A model generated the notes under the pieces. That model ran no database searches. It was not told the DNA's origin and worked only from the letters and a program-made list of their open reading frames with translations. The position numbers and the translations under genes were made by a program. From G963667675 sp963667675 (GTDB taxonomy: Bacteria; Chloroflexota; Dehalococcoidia; Lucifugimonadales; UBA3495), in the NCBI GenBank assembly GCA_963667675.1, contig OY763929.1:2232001-2296000 (forward strand): a stretch of DNA of 64,000 nt, in the 5' to 3' direction. Positions within the stretch are counted from its first letter, which is position 1, and each line of letters starts with the position of its first letter. Of the stretch, positions 26,206 to 34,945 are shown one piece after another.

Positions 26206-27399
26206 CTAGGAGGCAGAGGTGGTCAGTGTTGGCAGCAGGCGCAACTGCTCCACCAGTCCTACCAACACCTCTAGCATGTATTCTATTTCTTCCGCCGTGT
26301 TTTCCTTGCCCAGGGTGATGCGCAGGCTGCCCCGCGCTAACTCGGCCGACTGGCCAAGGGCCAGCAGCACGTGGGAAGGCTCCAGTGAGCCCGAGCTGCA
26401 GGCGCTGCCGCTGGACGCCGCTATCCGGGCCATATCCAACCCCAACAGGATCGGCTCGCCCTCGACGCCGACAAAAGAGAAGTTGACGTTGTTGGGCAGG
26501 CGGTCAGTGGGATGGCCGTTCAAGACGCAATTGGGCACTCGCTCGGATACCACCTGGATAATCCTGTCCCGCAACGCCATGCAGTGGGCGCCGGTCTCTT
26601 CCCTCGCTGCGTCAGCGAGCGCCAAAGCTACTGAAATCCCTACGACCCCCGGAATGTTCTCAGTTCCGGCGCGCCTCTCCCTCTCCTGGCCGCCCCCGAG
26701 GATCAAGGGCATGAAGGGTGTGCCCCGCCTTACGTACAGGACGCCGGTCCCCTTGGGGCCGTGGAACTTGTGGCCCGACAGGCTCAACATGTCCACGCAA
26801 AGGCGGTCTACGTTCAGGTCCAGAAAGCCGGCGGCCTGCACGGCATCGGTGTGCATGACTATGGTCCGCTCCAACTCCGCGGCCCTGCTCCGCACTACCC
26901 TGCCAATTTCCGGGATGGGATTGACGGTGCCAATCTCGTTGTTGGCGTACATGACGGAGACGAGAGTCGTGCGGTCGGTGATGGCCTGCCCCACAGCCTC
27001 CGGCTTGACCATGCCGTATTGGTCTACGGGCAGGTACGTCACGTCGAACCCCGCGTCTTCCAGGCGCTGGCAGGTGTGCAATACGGCGTGATGCTCCGTC
27101 TTGCTGGTAATGACGTGATTGCCGGTCTCCAGCAAGGCAGTGGCTACGCCGTGGATGGCCGCATTGTCGGCCTCGCTGCCGCCCCCAGTGAACACTATTT
27201 CGCGGGCGCGACACCCTAACACACCGGCCACCCGTTCCCGAGATTCGTCGAGGGCGTACCGGGCCTCCTGGCCTACGGTATGGAGGCTGGACGGGTTCCC
27301 ATATACCTGGCCGAAATAGGGCAGCATGGCCTCTACCACTCGCGGGTCTGCCGCGGTGGTCCCGGCGTGGTCGAGGTACACGGTCCCGTCAATTGCCAT
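26206..27399 (-). CDS. iscS: Cysteine desulfurase (NifS/IscS type)
   Basis: This 397-residue PLP enzyme moves sulfur from cysteine to scaffold proteins. It shows VYLDHAGTTAADPRVVEAM, GNPSSLHTVGQEARYALDES, FTGGGSEADNAAI, HTDAVQAAGF, the PLP lysine in LSLSGHKFHGPKGTGVL, and the catalytic cysteine in AASSGSACSSGSLEPSHVL. Length is normal for the IscS group. It stands alone: no IscU, SufBCD or tRNA-thiolation gene is next to it, so its partner is not visible here. Confidence 0.9.
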   Translation of the reverse strand: MAIDGTVYLDHAGTTAADPRVVEAMLPYFGQVYGNPSSLHTVGQEARYALDESRERVAGVLGCRAREIVFTGGGSEADNAAIHGVATALLETGNHVITSKTEHHAVLHTCQRLEDAGFDVTYLPVDQYGMVKPEAVGQAITDRTTLVSVMYANNEIGTVNPIPEIGRVVRSRAAELERTIVMHTDAVQAAGFLDLNVDRLCVDMLSLSGHKFHGPKGTGVLYVRRGTPFMPLILGGGQERERRAGTENIPGVVGISVALALADAAREETGAHCMALRDRIIQVVSERVPNCVLNGHPTDRLPNNVNFSFVGVEGEPILLGLDMARIAASSGSACSSGSLEPSHVLLALGQSAELARGSLRITLGKENTAEEIEYMLEVLVGLVEQLRLLPTLTTSAS

Positions 27400-27476
27400 C
27401 CCAAAGTCCTCTTCAGGTTGGTCTCATTGTAGCATAGCCGGGTTGTAAGCAGACCCTGCGCAGGCGTAGGTCAGCC

Positions 27477-28196
27477 CTAGCTCCCATTGCCAACCTCGCG
27501 GCGAAAACTGACGGTGGCCACGGAGAAGAGGAACCCGCCCACCACCGCAATCCACACCCCGTCCAGCGCGTTCCACAACACCGCCGTCACTATCCCGAAA
27601 ACTATTGTTGCACCGCCGACAGCCTGTCCGGCCCGGATGGCCACCGCGGTGCCCCGCCGGTAGCTGCCGGTCATTGCCCATACCGCTGACCGCAGCACAC
27701 GCCCTCCGTCCAAGGGGTAGCCGGGGAGCATATTGAAGCCTCCCAAGACCAGGTTCACCCAAGCCAGCAGCAATAAGACCACTCCCAGAACGGAGTTCGG
27801 CCCGCCCAAGAGGTACCATGCACCCCCAAGGGCCGCCGCCAGAAGCAAGCTGGTCGCCGGGCCGACAACAGCCACGGAGAATTCAGTCAGGGGACGGCCC
27901 GGCTCGCGGCCTAGCCGAGACACGCCGCCAAATATGAACAGCGTAATGCCTTGCACCGGAATCCCAATGCGCCGCGCCAGCAGGCTGTGACTAAGCTCGT
28001 GGGCCAGCACCGAGACGAAAAACAGCACCACCAGGAACGCGGCCACCAGCCACCGCTGGGCCGCCGGCCAGCCAAGGTTGGCCTCTCCCAGTTGTTGGAC
28101 CAACACCAGCGTCAGCAACAGGAACACCGCCAACCAACTGGCGTTTACTTCCACTGGGATGCCGAAAATCCTGGCTAAGCGCAGGGATTTTCCCAT
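27477..28196 (-). CDS. M50 site-2 protease family protein
   Basis: This 239-residue integral membrane zinc protease has HExxH in VSVLAHELSHSLLARRIG (~65) and the second metal site NMLPGYPLDGGRVLR (~155). About five transmembrane segments are present and the CBS domains seen in some relatives are absent. Such enzymes cleave transmembrane substrates, often regulators or signal peptides. ATG at 28196 is preceded by GGAAGCC. It lies just downstream of speD on the same strand; the substrate is unknown. Confidence 0.83.
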   Translation of the reverse strand: MGKSLRLARIFGIPVEVNASWLAVFLLLTLVLVQQLGEANLGWPAAQRWLVAAFLVVLFFVSVLAHELSHSLLARRIGIPVQGITLFIFGGVSRLGREPGRPLTEFSVAVVGPATSLLLAAALGGAWYLLGGPNSVLGVVLLLLAWVNLVLGGFNMLPGYPLDGGRVLRSAVWAMTGSYRRGTAVAIRAGQAVGGATIVFGIVTAVLWNALDGVWIAVVGGFLFSVATVSFRREVGNGS

Positions 28197-28309
28197 CTGG
28201 CTTCCTTTACTGCCCCCGCTGTGTAGTCAAGGGGCTTGGCCTGGACGCCGGACGTTTGCCGTCCTGCAAGAACCTGGAAGTTGGGAAGGCGTCAATCCTG
28301 TGGTTGGAT

Positions 28310-28741
28310 TCAGTCGCCTTGTCGACCCTGGCCGCCGGTGGTCAAGACGGCCCGCTGTTCCCTGGTCTGGGCCAAGCCGTCGCCTTCGTCCAGCCATTCC
28401 AGTCCCCGGTTCAGCAGCCAAGTCTTCGATTCTTCCAGTTCAAAGAGGCTCTGTGCATCGGCCAAGGCCCTTTGGTGGTCGAAGGGCCGGCACGAAAAAA
28501 TATCAATGTTCACGTAGTCCCGGTGAGGAAAAGTATGCACGCTGATGTGGCTTTCCGCTATTATCACGAACCCGGACACGCCGGAGTCTTCGTCCTTGGG
28601 TGCGTTGTACTCCAAGACCTTTGGCTCGGTGATGCGGGTCATGCCCAACGTAGCGGGGCACTCCAGCAGGAAGTCCCTGACCCGCTCCACGTCCCACATC
28701 TTGGCCTTATCCCCGCGGTACCCATCGATAACCAGGTGCAT
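28310..28741 (-). CDS. speD: S-adenosylmethionine decarboxylase proenzyme
   Basis: This 143-residue prokaryotic AdoMet decarboxylase makes the aminopropyl donor for spermidine. The self-cleavage site is in IIAESHISVHTFPHRDYVNI, where the internal serine becomes the pyruvoyl group. CPATLGMTRITEPKVLEYNA precedes it. ATG at 28741 follows AGGAGAGAAG and gives a normal class 1B-like start (MHLVIDGYRGD); the open frame extends nine codons upstream without a conserved sequence. No spermidine synthase is adjacent. Confidence 0.85.
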   Translation of the reverse strand: MHLVIDGYRGDKAKMWDVERVRDFLLECPATLGMTRITEPKVLEYNAPKDEDSGVSGFVIIAESHISVHTFPHRDYVNIDIFSCRPFDHQRALADAQSLFELEESKTWLLNRGLEWLDEGDGLAQTREQRAVLTTGGQGRQGD

Positions 28742-29068
28742 CTTCTCTCCTGGGGGCGGTCGTCCCAATCGCTACTTACCCGTTGCGCCTATGCCTTGGC
28801 AAAAACCGGCGATATAGAATATCATCACTCCGTTTAGCAAAGCAATTGCAAAGCGGGATGCTGGCGGGGCCGATCCCTGGTACCTGCCGGAGGCTGCGGG
28901 AAAAGCCTTGGCTCTCCGGCAATGCCATTACGACTCTGTGCCGAGTATGAGTCTCATGAGTGCATCTTTGCTTGCTGGCGGTTGGGCCAGGTCCCATCCA
29001 GAGAGACCAGAAATTCAAGTTGCGGCCAAGGCCGCATTCCCGACCCGGCCATTGAGGTAGGTCACGCA
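28742..29068. other. Divergent gap between speD and the ABC transporter operon
   Basis: These 327 bases contain no supported gene. On the minus strand, a TATTCT about 18 bases after TTGCTT (around 28820-28850) is a possible speD promoter. Plus-strand open frames here are short and read into the ABC gene. Confidence 0.3.
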
Positions 29069-30016
29069 TTGAATGACACAATGATCCAGGCTACAGGGTT
29101 GACCCACTACTACGGCCCTTACTGCGCCATTGCGGACGTCAATTTCGGGGTCAAACGCGGGGAGATTTTGGGCTTTCTCGGACCCAACGGCGCCGGAAAG
29201 ACCACCGCTATGCGCATCATCACCGGGTACATGCCCCCGACCCGGGGAACGGTGACCATAGATGGGTACGACGTGGTGGAAAAGTCCCTGGAGACCCGCC
29301 GCCGCATCGGCTACCTGCCGGAAACGGTGCCCCTGTACACCGATATGACCGTCACCGGCTACCTCAAGTACATGGCCACCCTGCGGGGAATGCCCGCCAA
29401 GAACATCAAGCGCCGGGTTGACGACGTAGTTGGGGTATGCCGGCTGGGCGAGTACCACAAGACCCACATCGGCAAGCTGTCCAAGGGGTTCCGGCAGCGG
29501 GTGGGCATCGCTCAGGCCATAGTGCACGAACCGGAGGTCCTAGTGTTGGACGAGCCGACTATAGGCATCGACCCCATCCAGGTGGTCGAGACCCGGCGGC
29601 TCATCGAGGAGTTGGGCAAGTCCCAAACGGTGGTGCTCAGCAGCCATATCCTGCCCGAAGTCAGCATGATTTGCGACCGGGTGCTAATCATACACGAAGG
29701 CAAGATTGTCGCCGAGGATACCCCGGACAACCTGGCCGCCGGCCTTCAAGGCATGGACAACTTGGAGGTGGAAGTAGGCGGACCGGTAGACCAGGTCTTG
29801 GCGGCGCTGCGGGGTATTGAAGGCGTGGACAGCGTCAATCATCGCGTCGCCGGCCAAAGGCATGTCTATTCGGTTCGAGGCCAAGCCGACCAGGACTTGC
29901 GCGACGCCGTATCCAGGGTGGTCGTCAGCAACGGCTGGAGCCTGCTTGGAATGCAGTCGGCCGGGATGACCCTGGAGGAAATCTTCCTGCGGCTCACCAC
30001 CCAAGAGGACCTGTAG
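29069..30016 (+). CDS. ABC transporter ATP-binding protein (GldA-like)
   Basis: This ~315-residue ATPase has a Walker A GPNGAGKTTAMRIITGY, a Q-loop region LPETVPLYTDMTV, the signature KLSKGFRQRVGIAQAIV, Walker B VLVLDEPTIGIDP and H-loop VVLSSHILPE. TTG at 29069 is favoured because GAGGTAG lies eight bases upstream; ATG at 29081 is the alternative. The next three genes encode its permease and GldG/DUF4340 proteins. The set resembles Gld-type exporters linked in some bacteria to gliding or export; here the cargo is not known. Confidence 0.85.
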   Translation: MNDTMIQATGLTHYYGPYCAIADVNFGVKRGEILGFLGPNGAGKTTAMRIITGYMPPTRGTVTIDGYDVVEKSLETRRRIGYLPETVPLYTDMTVTGYLKYMATLRGMPAKNIKRRVDDVVGVCRLGEYHKTHIGKLSKGFRQRVGIAQAIVHEPEVLVLDEPTIGIDPIQVVETRRLIEELGKSQTVVLSSHILPEVSMICDRVLIIHEGKIVAEDTPDNLAAGLQGMDNLEVEVGGPVDQVLAALRGIEGVDSVNHRVAGQRHVYSVRGQADQDLRDAVSRVVVSNGWSLLGMQSAGMTLEEIFLRLTTQEDL

Positions 30017-30018
30017 TC

Positions 30019-30732
30019 ATGCGCACCGTCCAGGCAGTAGCTTGGAAAGAGGTCCTGGTCTATTTCAGCAGCCCCACAGCCTACATCGTCGGCATGATGT
30101 TCCTGGCAGTCACCGGATTCTTTTTCACCCGCAGGCTGAACGACGCATTCCCGGAAGCGACCCTCAGCGGTTTCTTCGACGGCGCCACTATCATCATGAT
30201 TTTCCTGGCGCCGATTCTCACCATGCGCCTGCTGGCCGAAGAGCAGAAGCTGGGCACCATCGAGCTTCTGCTCACCTCTCCCGTCAAAGACTGGGAAGTG
30301 GTGGTCGGCAAATACCTGGCCAGCTTCGCCTTCATGGCGGCGACCGTGGCGATGACCCTCTACTACACGATCCTCCTGTTCGTCTACGCCACGCCCGACC
30401 CGGGGCCCATATATGCAGGTTACCTGGGGCTGCTGTTGTACGGCGGGGCCGCCCTGTCCATAGGCATGTTTTGCTCCACGCTAACCAGCAACCAAATTGT
30501 GGCGGCGGTGGTGGCGATGGGCATCCTGCTGCTGCTATTCTTCGCCGACCTGGCTTCCCAGAACATCGGCGGAGGCCTGTCCACGGTCATCGGTGAACTG
30601 AGCATCCGGAGCCACTTCAACGACTTCGAACGCGGAGTAATCGACACCAAGCACATCGTCTACTACCTCAGCGTCATCGTCTTCTTCATCTTTATGAGCG
30701 TCCGGGTATTGGAGTCGCGAAGGTGGCGCTAA
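30019..30732 (+). CDS. ABC-2 type permease (GldF-like)
   Basis: This 237-residue protein has six hydrophobic helices, starting VQAVAWKEVLVYFSSPTAYI and including GTIELLLTSPVKDWEVVVGK, the typical ABC-2 cytoplasmic loop. It starts three bases after the ATPase stop. It supplies the membrane channel to the ATPase and is followed two bases later by the GldG-like gene. Confidence 0.85.
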   Translation: MRTVQAVAWKEVLVYFSSPTAYIVGMMFLAVTGFFFTRRLNDAFPEATLSGFFDGATIIMIFLAPILTMRLLAEEQKLGTIELLLTSPVKDWEVVVGKYLASFAFMAATVAMTLYYTILLFVYATPDPGPIYAGYLGLLLYGGAALSIGMFCSTLTSNQIVAAVVAMGILLLLFFADLASQNIGGGLSTVIGELSIRSHFNDFERGVIDTKHIVYYLSVIVFFIFMSVRVLESRRWR

Positions 30733-30733
30733 C

Positions 30734-32653
30734 GTGACCAGCCGCTCCAACCAAGGCGGCCGCGGCCGCCGGCGACGGGACGCAACCTGCGCCGAGAGAG
30801 TCCCGGGCAACGCCCCCCGGCAGTCGCGCCGGGCTGACGGCGAGCAAGAGGAGCCCGCTGCCCTTTCGCGGACCCTGTTCAGCTTCCTGGAACCGTCTCT
30901 AGACGCCATCGGTTCCTTCGGCGCTCCCATTGTGTTCGCCGGCGTTATCGGGCTGGTCTCCGGCATTGTCGTCGTTGCCTTCGTAGGCTCCATGTTCTGG
31001 TACGGCATTGCCAACATCGCCATCGGCGGCGGGCTGATTCTCATGATCGCCCTCATAGCCCTGAGCTCGGTGATGGCGGCCTTCTTCAGCCGCACCGGCC
31101 GCTACGGCGTCAACACGGCCATCATGCTCGTCGCATTCACCACCATAGTAGTGGTAATCAACGTCGTCGCCTTCCAGAACAGCAGCAGGACCGACGTAAC
31201 CGCGACCAACCAGTTCAGCCTGCACGGCAGTACCCAGCAACTGCTTCAAGACCTGGAGCAGCCGATAAGGGCCACCGCATTTTACGCAGACGATTCCGAC
31301 GCCAACCCTGACGAGGCAACCCGGGACCGCCTGGGGCGGCGGGCCAACGTGCAGGCGACGTTCCGGGAGTTCGAGGCGATACAGTCTGGCAGGTTCGAAT
31401 ACCGCTTCGTGGACCACAACCTGGAGCCGGAGCTGGTGCGGGACTATTTCGGCAACGCCGCCTCGCCCTTTGCCAAGGAAACCATAGTGGTGGAGAACCT
31501 GGAGTCGGGAGTCACCGACGTCATCTATCCATCGTCGCCGGGTTACAGCGAACTGGAGCAAGACCTCTACAGCAGCATCCTGGTGGTGACGGGCCAGGAG
31601 CAGAAGAGCATCTATTTCCTGGGCGGCCACGGCGAACGCTCTATACGCGACTCCGGCGACGACGGCTATGCCGCCATCACGGCAGGCCTGGAGGGAGACA
31701 ACTACGATGTGCGCACCCTGTGGTGGGACCCGTCGGATGAGAACGTTTCCGTGCCCGACACACCTGCCGAGGCCTGCGCGGACGACGACGAGGCCTGTTT
31801 GCCCGCCGCCGCACTCCTGGTCATCGCCGGCCCCACCGGTGAACTGCCGCAGGCCCACGCCGCCGAGCTGAATCGCTACCTCACCGGCCTAAAGCTGGAC
31901 GAAAGCGGGCAGGAAGTCGACCGCCGCGAGGCTGGCCGCCTGATTTTCCTGGCGGAGCCCGACACTCCCCAGTCCTTCTTGCAGTTCATGTTGTCGTGGG
32001 GCGTGCTCATCGGCCAGGGCTACATCCTCGACGAAGCAACATCCATCCCCGACTTGCCCCATACCTTGCGGCTTTCGATATCGCCTGACAGCCGACTCCT
32101 GGAAACGTACGAACCTCTGTACCGGATAGCTGCGCCCCAGGGCACTTACCTTGCCGACACCCGGCTGACCGGCGCGGCGCCGGTCACGAACATTGCGCCC
32201 AACACCGCCGAGCGGGCATTGATCCCGCTTGCGGTGACCTCCGGCAACAGCTACTTGATAGATGACCTGGCCAGGACGGAACCCAGGAGGGGCGGCGAGG
32301 CGCCGGACCCAACAGGCTCCTTCCAACCCATTGTGTACGTGGGGCCGGTGGATTCTCCAGATTCCGCCGGCGAGCCGGTCAGCAACAGGTCCGCCAGCAT
32401 GGTCATCTTCGGCGACTCCGACTTCGTCAGTAATTTCCACGTGGGCGTCGGCAGCGGATCCGACTTCTTCCTCAATTCGGCCAACTACCTGCTGGGAGAC
32501 TATTCACTGGTCTCCATCCGTCCCAAGCACTACGTGTTCAGGGAGTTCAACCTAGACCGGGATGAGCGCAGGTTCGTGCGTTGGTCTTCCATCCTGTTGA
32601 TTCCAGGGTTCCTGGGCCTGATGGCCGCCTACGTCTGGTGGGTGCGCCGCTAA
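30734..32653 (+). CDS. GldG family protein
   Basis: This 639-residue protein has a basic cytoplasmic start (~45 residues), then three hydrophobic segments within residues 55-150 and a large outside domain. The latter has the GldG/ABC_transp_aux block DVTATNQFSLHGSTQQLLQD and IRATAFYADDSDAN, LGGHGERSIRDSGDDGY, and STLP-like DLPHTLRLSIS. A last helix (WSSILLIPGFLGLMAAYVWW) is near the C-terminus. GTG at 30734 overlaps the operon spacing (one base after the permease stop). It is likely part of the ABC complex. Confidence 0.78.
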   Translation: MTSRSNQGGRGRRRRDATCAERVPGNAPRQSRRADGEQEEPAALSRTLFSFLEPSLDAIGSFGAPIVFAGVIGLVSGIVVVAFVGSMFWYGIANIAIGGGLILMIALIALSSVMAAFFSRTGRYGVNTAIMLVAFTTIVVVINVVAFQNSSRTDVTATNQFSLHGSTQQLLQDLEQPIRATAFYADDSDANPDEATRDRLGRRANVQATFREFEAIQSGRFEYRFVDHNLEPELVRDYFGNAASPFAKETIVVENLESGVTDVIYPSSPGYSELEQDLYSSILVVTGQEQKSIYFLGGHGERSIRDSGDDGYAAITAGLEGDNYDVRTLWWDPSDENVSVPDTPAEACADDDEACLPAAALLVIAGPTGELPQAHAAELNRYLTGLKLDESGQEVDRREAGRLIFLAEPDTPQSFLQFMLSWGVLIGQGYILDEATSIPDLPHTLRLSISPDSRLLETYEPLYRIAAPQGTYLADTRLTGAAPVTNIAPNTAERALIPLAVTSGNSYLIDDLARTEPRRGGEAPDPTGSFQPIVYVGPVDSPDSAGEPVSNRSASMVIFGDSDFVSNFHVGVGSGSDFFLNSANYLLGDYSLVSIRPKHYVFREFNLDRDERRFVRWSSILLIPGFLGLMAAYVWWVRR

Positions 32654-32662
32654 GGGGACTCC

Positions 32663-33637
32663 ATGAATGTTAGACTGTCCATCCTGCTGGTATTGGTGCT
32701 GGCGGTCTTCGGCGGCACCTACCTGATCATCCAACTCACCGGGTCCGACGGCCCCACGGAGGATGATCCCTGGCTGTACAGTATCGACTCGAATGATATC
32801 GCTCGCGTTTCTGTCACCTACCAAGGCGAAACCGTCACCTACCAACAGAAACCCGGCAGCCCGGACTGGGTCATCCTGGGCGAAGAGGAAATTCTAGTTT
32901 TTCCTAACAAGTGGAGCGGGATTACGTTATTGCTGGGCGGGCCCAGGGTCCCGGTGCTGTCCGACACGATATCCAACCCGGGGCAATTCGGGCTGGAGCC
33001 GCCGGTGACCGCGGTCACCGTAACCGACCGAAGCGGCAATCTCGTCGAGTTCCACTTGGGTGACTCCACACCGGACACCCAGCGCCATTACGCTAGGTTG
33101 GTGGGAAATCCGGAGTTGTTCACCGTTCCAGTGTCGATGACCAACGTCGTCAACGGCCTAGTAACCAACCCGCCATACTTCCAGCTTTTCCAACTTGATG
33201 CCGATAACCTGGAAATCATCGAGGTCGTCTCCGGGGGCGAGACCAGCGGCTACTTCAAAGACCGGGATACGGGTCAATGGTTTATTCGGGCCGAGCCCAT
33301 AGGACAATCGCCGCAGGTCTTCCCCGACGAATGGAGAGACACCCCGGAGTTCATCAGCGGCCCAAGGGCTGACCTGGCGGCGGAGACCTTCGACGACTCC
33401 TCCATGTATGGCCTGGACCCTCCGCGCACCAGCGTGCGCCTTCTCGTGCGCAACGTGGGAGTTACAGAGTTTCAGTTGGGAAACCTGACCGATGACGGCT
33501 TATACCGCTATGCCCGGGTCTTGGACGACCCCAGGCTATATGCCATGCCGGAGCAGGCGGCCCAACGCATCTCAGCCCTGGCTACCGATCCTCCTTACGT
33601 TCCCGCGAACATCGAAGACGCCGAAGACGCCGAATAA
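32663..33637 (+). CDS. DUF4340 domain protein
   Basis: This 324-residue protein has one N-terminal membrane helix (LSILLVLVLAVFGGTYLIIQ) and two copies of a DUF4340-like module: around 65-175 (FGLEPPVTAVTVTDRSGNLV, VEFHLGDSTPDT) and around 190-310 (YGLDPPRTSVRLLVRNVGVT, EFQLGNLTDDG). It probably faces the outside of the membrane and accompanies GldG proteins in this cluster. ATG at 32663 follows AAGGGGA. Function is unknown. Confidence 0.72.
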   Translation: MNVRLSILLVLVLAVFGGTYLIIQLTGSDGPTEDDPWLYSIDSNDIARVSVTYQGETVTYQQKPGSPDWVILGEEEILVFPNKWSGITLLLGGPRVPVLSDTISNPGQFGLEPPVTAVTVTDRSGNLVEFHLGDSTPDTQRHYARLVGNPELFTVPVSMTNVVNGLVTNPPYFQLFQLDADNLEIIEVVSGGETSGYFKDRDTGQWFIRAEPIGQSPQVFPDEWRDTPEFISGPRADLAAETFDDSSMYGLDPPRTSVRLLVRNVGVTEFQLGNLTDDGLYRYARVLDDPRLYAMPEQAAQRISALATDPPYVPANIEDAEDAE

Positions 33638-33705
33638 ATGCCGTCTCCAATGAGGCCGTCCTCCCGCATCGAGCGCCAACGGGCCGACGGTAAAGAGAGG
33701 ACGTC

Positions 33706-34935
33706 TTGAAAGCGGAAATCTTTTCCATCGGCAGCGAGCTCCTCATGGGCGAATTGACCGACACCAACTCATCCTGGATTGCCGCCAGGCTGCCGCCCCT
33801 GGGGGTCCAACTCCAGTGGGTGTCAATCGTGGGGGACGACCAGGAAAAGCTCACCGAAGCCATCTCCCGCGGACTGCAACGTTCGGACCTGCTCATCACC
33901 ACCGGGGGCCTGGGGCCTACCAGCGACGACTTGACCCGGGAAGCGGTTGCCGACGCCCTGGGCGAGATCCCCGTGGTCCAAGAAGACGTGGTAAAGGCCC
34001 TGGAGGAATATTTTCGGAGCCGTGGGTCGGTGATGCCTTCCACCAACATCAAGCAGGCGCTGTTGATACCCTCGGGCCGGTTCATCCGCAACCGCCAGGG
34101 CACCGCTCCCGGTTGGTGGGTCGAGCGGGACGGCAAGACCGTCATTTGCCTCCCCGGGCCGCCGGGAGAGATGCAGGCCATTTGGCAGGAGGAGGTGGAG
34201 CCTTGCCTGCGCCGGTTGGTCACCGACGAAGTGGCCCTGACCCGGAACATAAAGACCATGGGCCTGTCCGAAGGGGCCATAGACGAAATCGTTTCGGAAT
34301 ATTTCGGCCATGAGAACCCCGAACTGGGCATCTATTCCAAGCCCGACGGAATACACCTGCGCATCATCGCGAGGGGGCGTAACGTAGAGGTCGTCCAGGC
34401 ATTGATTCAGCCGGTGGAGGACGCCATCACGTCCCGTCTGGCCCCTTACGTCTGGGGCTACGACGACGAGACCCCGGAGCAGGCGATCGGGCCTGCCCTG
34501 AGACAAGCGGGGCTGACCCTAGCGACCATGGAGTCATGCACCGGGGGATTCCTGGCCAACGCCATCACCCAGACGTCCGGCAGCGGGGCCTACTACAAGG
34601 GCGGCGTAGTAGCCTACACCAGCCAATTGAAAGTCGCCAACGGTGTCCCCGCAGAGGTCATTGATAGCCACGGCGTCGTCAGCCAGCAGACGGCGACGGC
34701 AATGGCCCGGGCAATCCGAGAGCGTATTGGCGCGGACCTGGGCATCGGCATAACCGGCGTTGCCGGGCCGGGGGAATTGGAGGGCAAGCCGGTGGGCCTG
34801 GGTTACCTGGCAATCGCGAGCGCCGACCGGCTGAAGGAAATGGAGCTAAGGTTGCCGTCCCGCCGCATCGTCATCAAGCGCCGGTTGTCCAACCAGGCCC
34901 TCATAGAACTGCGCAAGTTTATAGCTTCGGAGTAG
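33706..34935 (+). CDS. cinA: Competence/damage-inducible protein CinA
   Basis: This 409-residue protein has an N-terminal MoCF-like domain (EIFSIGSELLMGELTDTNSS, TTGGLGPTSDDLTREAV) and a C-terminal NMN amidase-type domain (TMESCTGGFLANAITQTSGS, GIGITGVAGPGELEGKPVG). CinA proteins hydrolyse ADP-ribose and deamidate NMN in pyridine-nucleotide recycling. TTG at 33706 follows AGAGAGG with five bases' spacing. It is convergent with the VWA gene. Confidence 0.88.
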   Translation: MKAEIFSIGSELLMGELTDTNSSWIAARLPPLGVQLQWVSIVGDDQEKLTEAISRGLQRSDLLITTGGLGPTSDDLTREAVADALGEIPVVQEDVVKALEEYFRSRGSVMPSTNIKQALLIPSGRFIRNRQGTAPGWWVERDGKTVICLPGPPGEMQAIWQEEVEPCLRRLVTDEVALTRNIKTMGLSEGAIDEIVSEYFGHENPELGIYSKPDGIHLRIIARGRNVEVVQALIQPVEDAITSRLAPYVWGYDDETPEQAIGPALRQAGLTLATMESCTGGFLANAITQTSGSGAYYKGGVVAYTSQLKVANGVPAEVIDSHGVVSQQTATAMARAIRERIGADLGIGITGVAGPGELEGKPVGLGYLAIASADRLKEMELRLPSRRIVIKRRLSNQALIELRKFIASE

Positions 34936-34945
34936 CGGCGGACGA

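Noticed and set aside
30899..31858. 319-residue minus-strand frame
   Set aside because: It is antisense to the GldG-like gene and has low-complexity composition without motifs.
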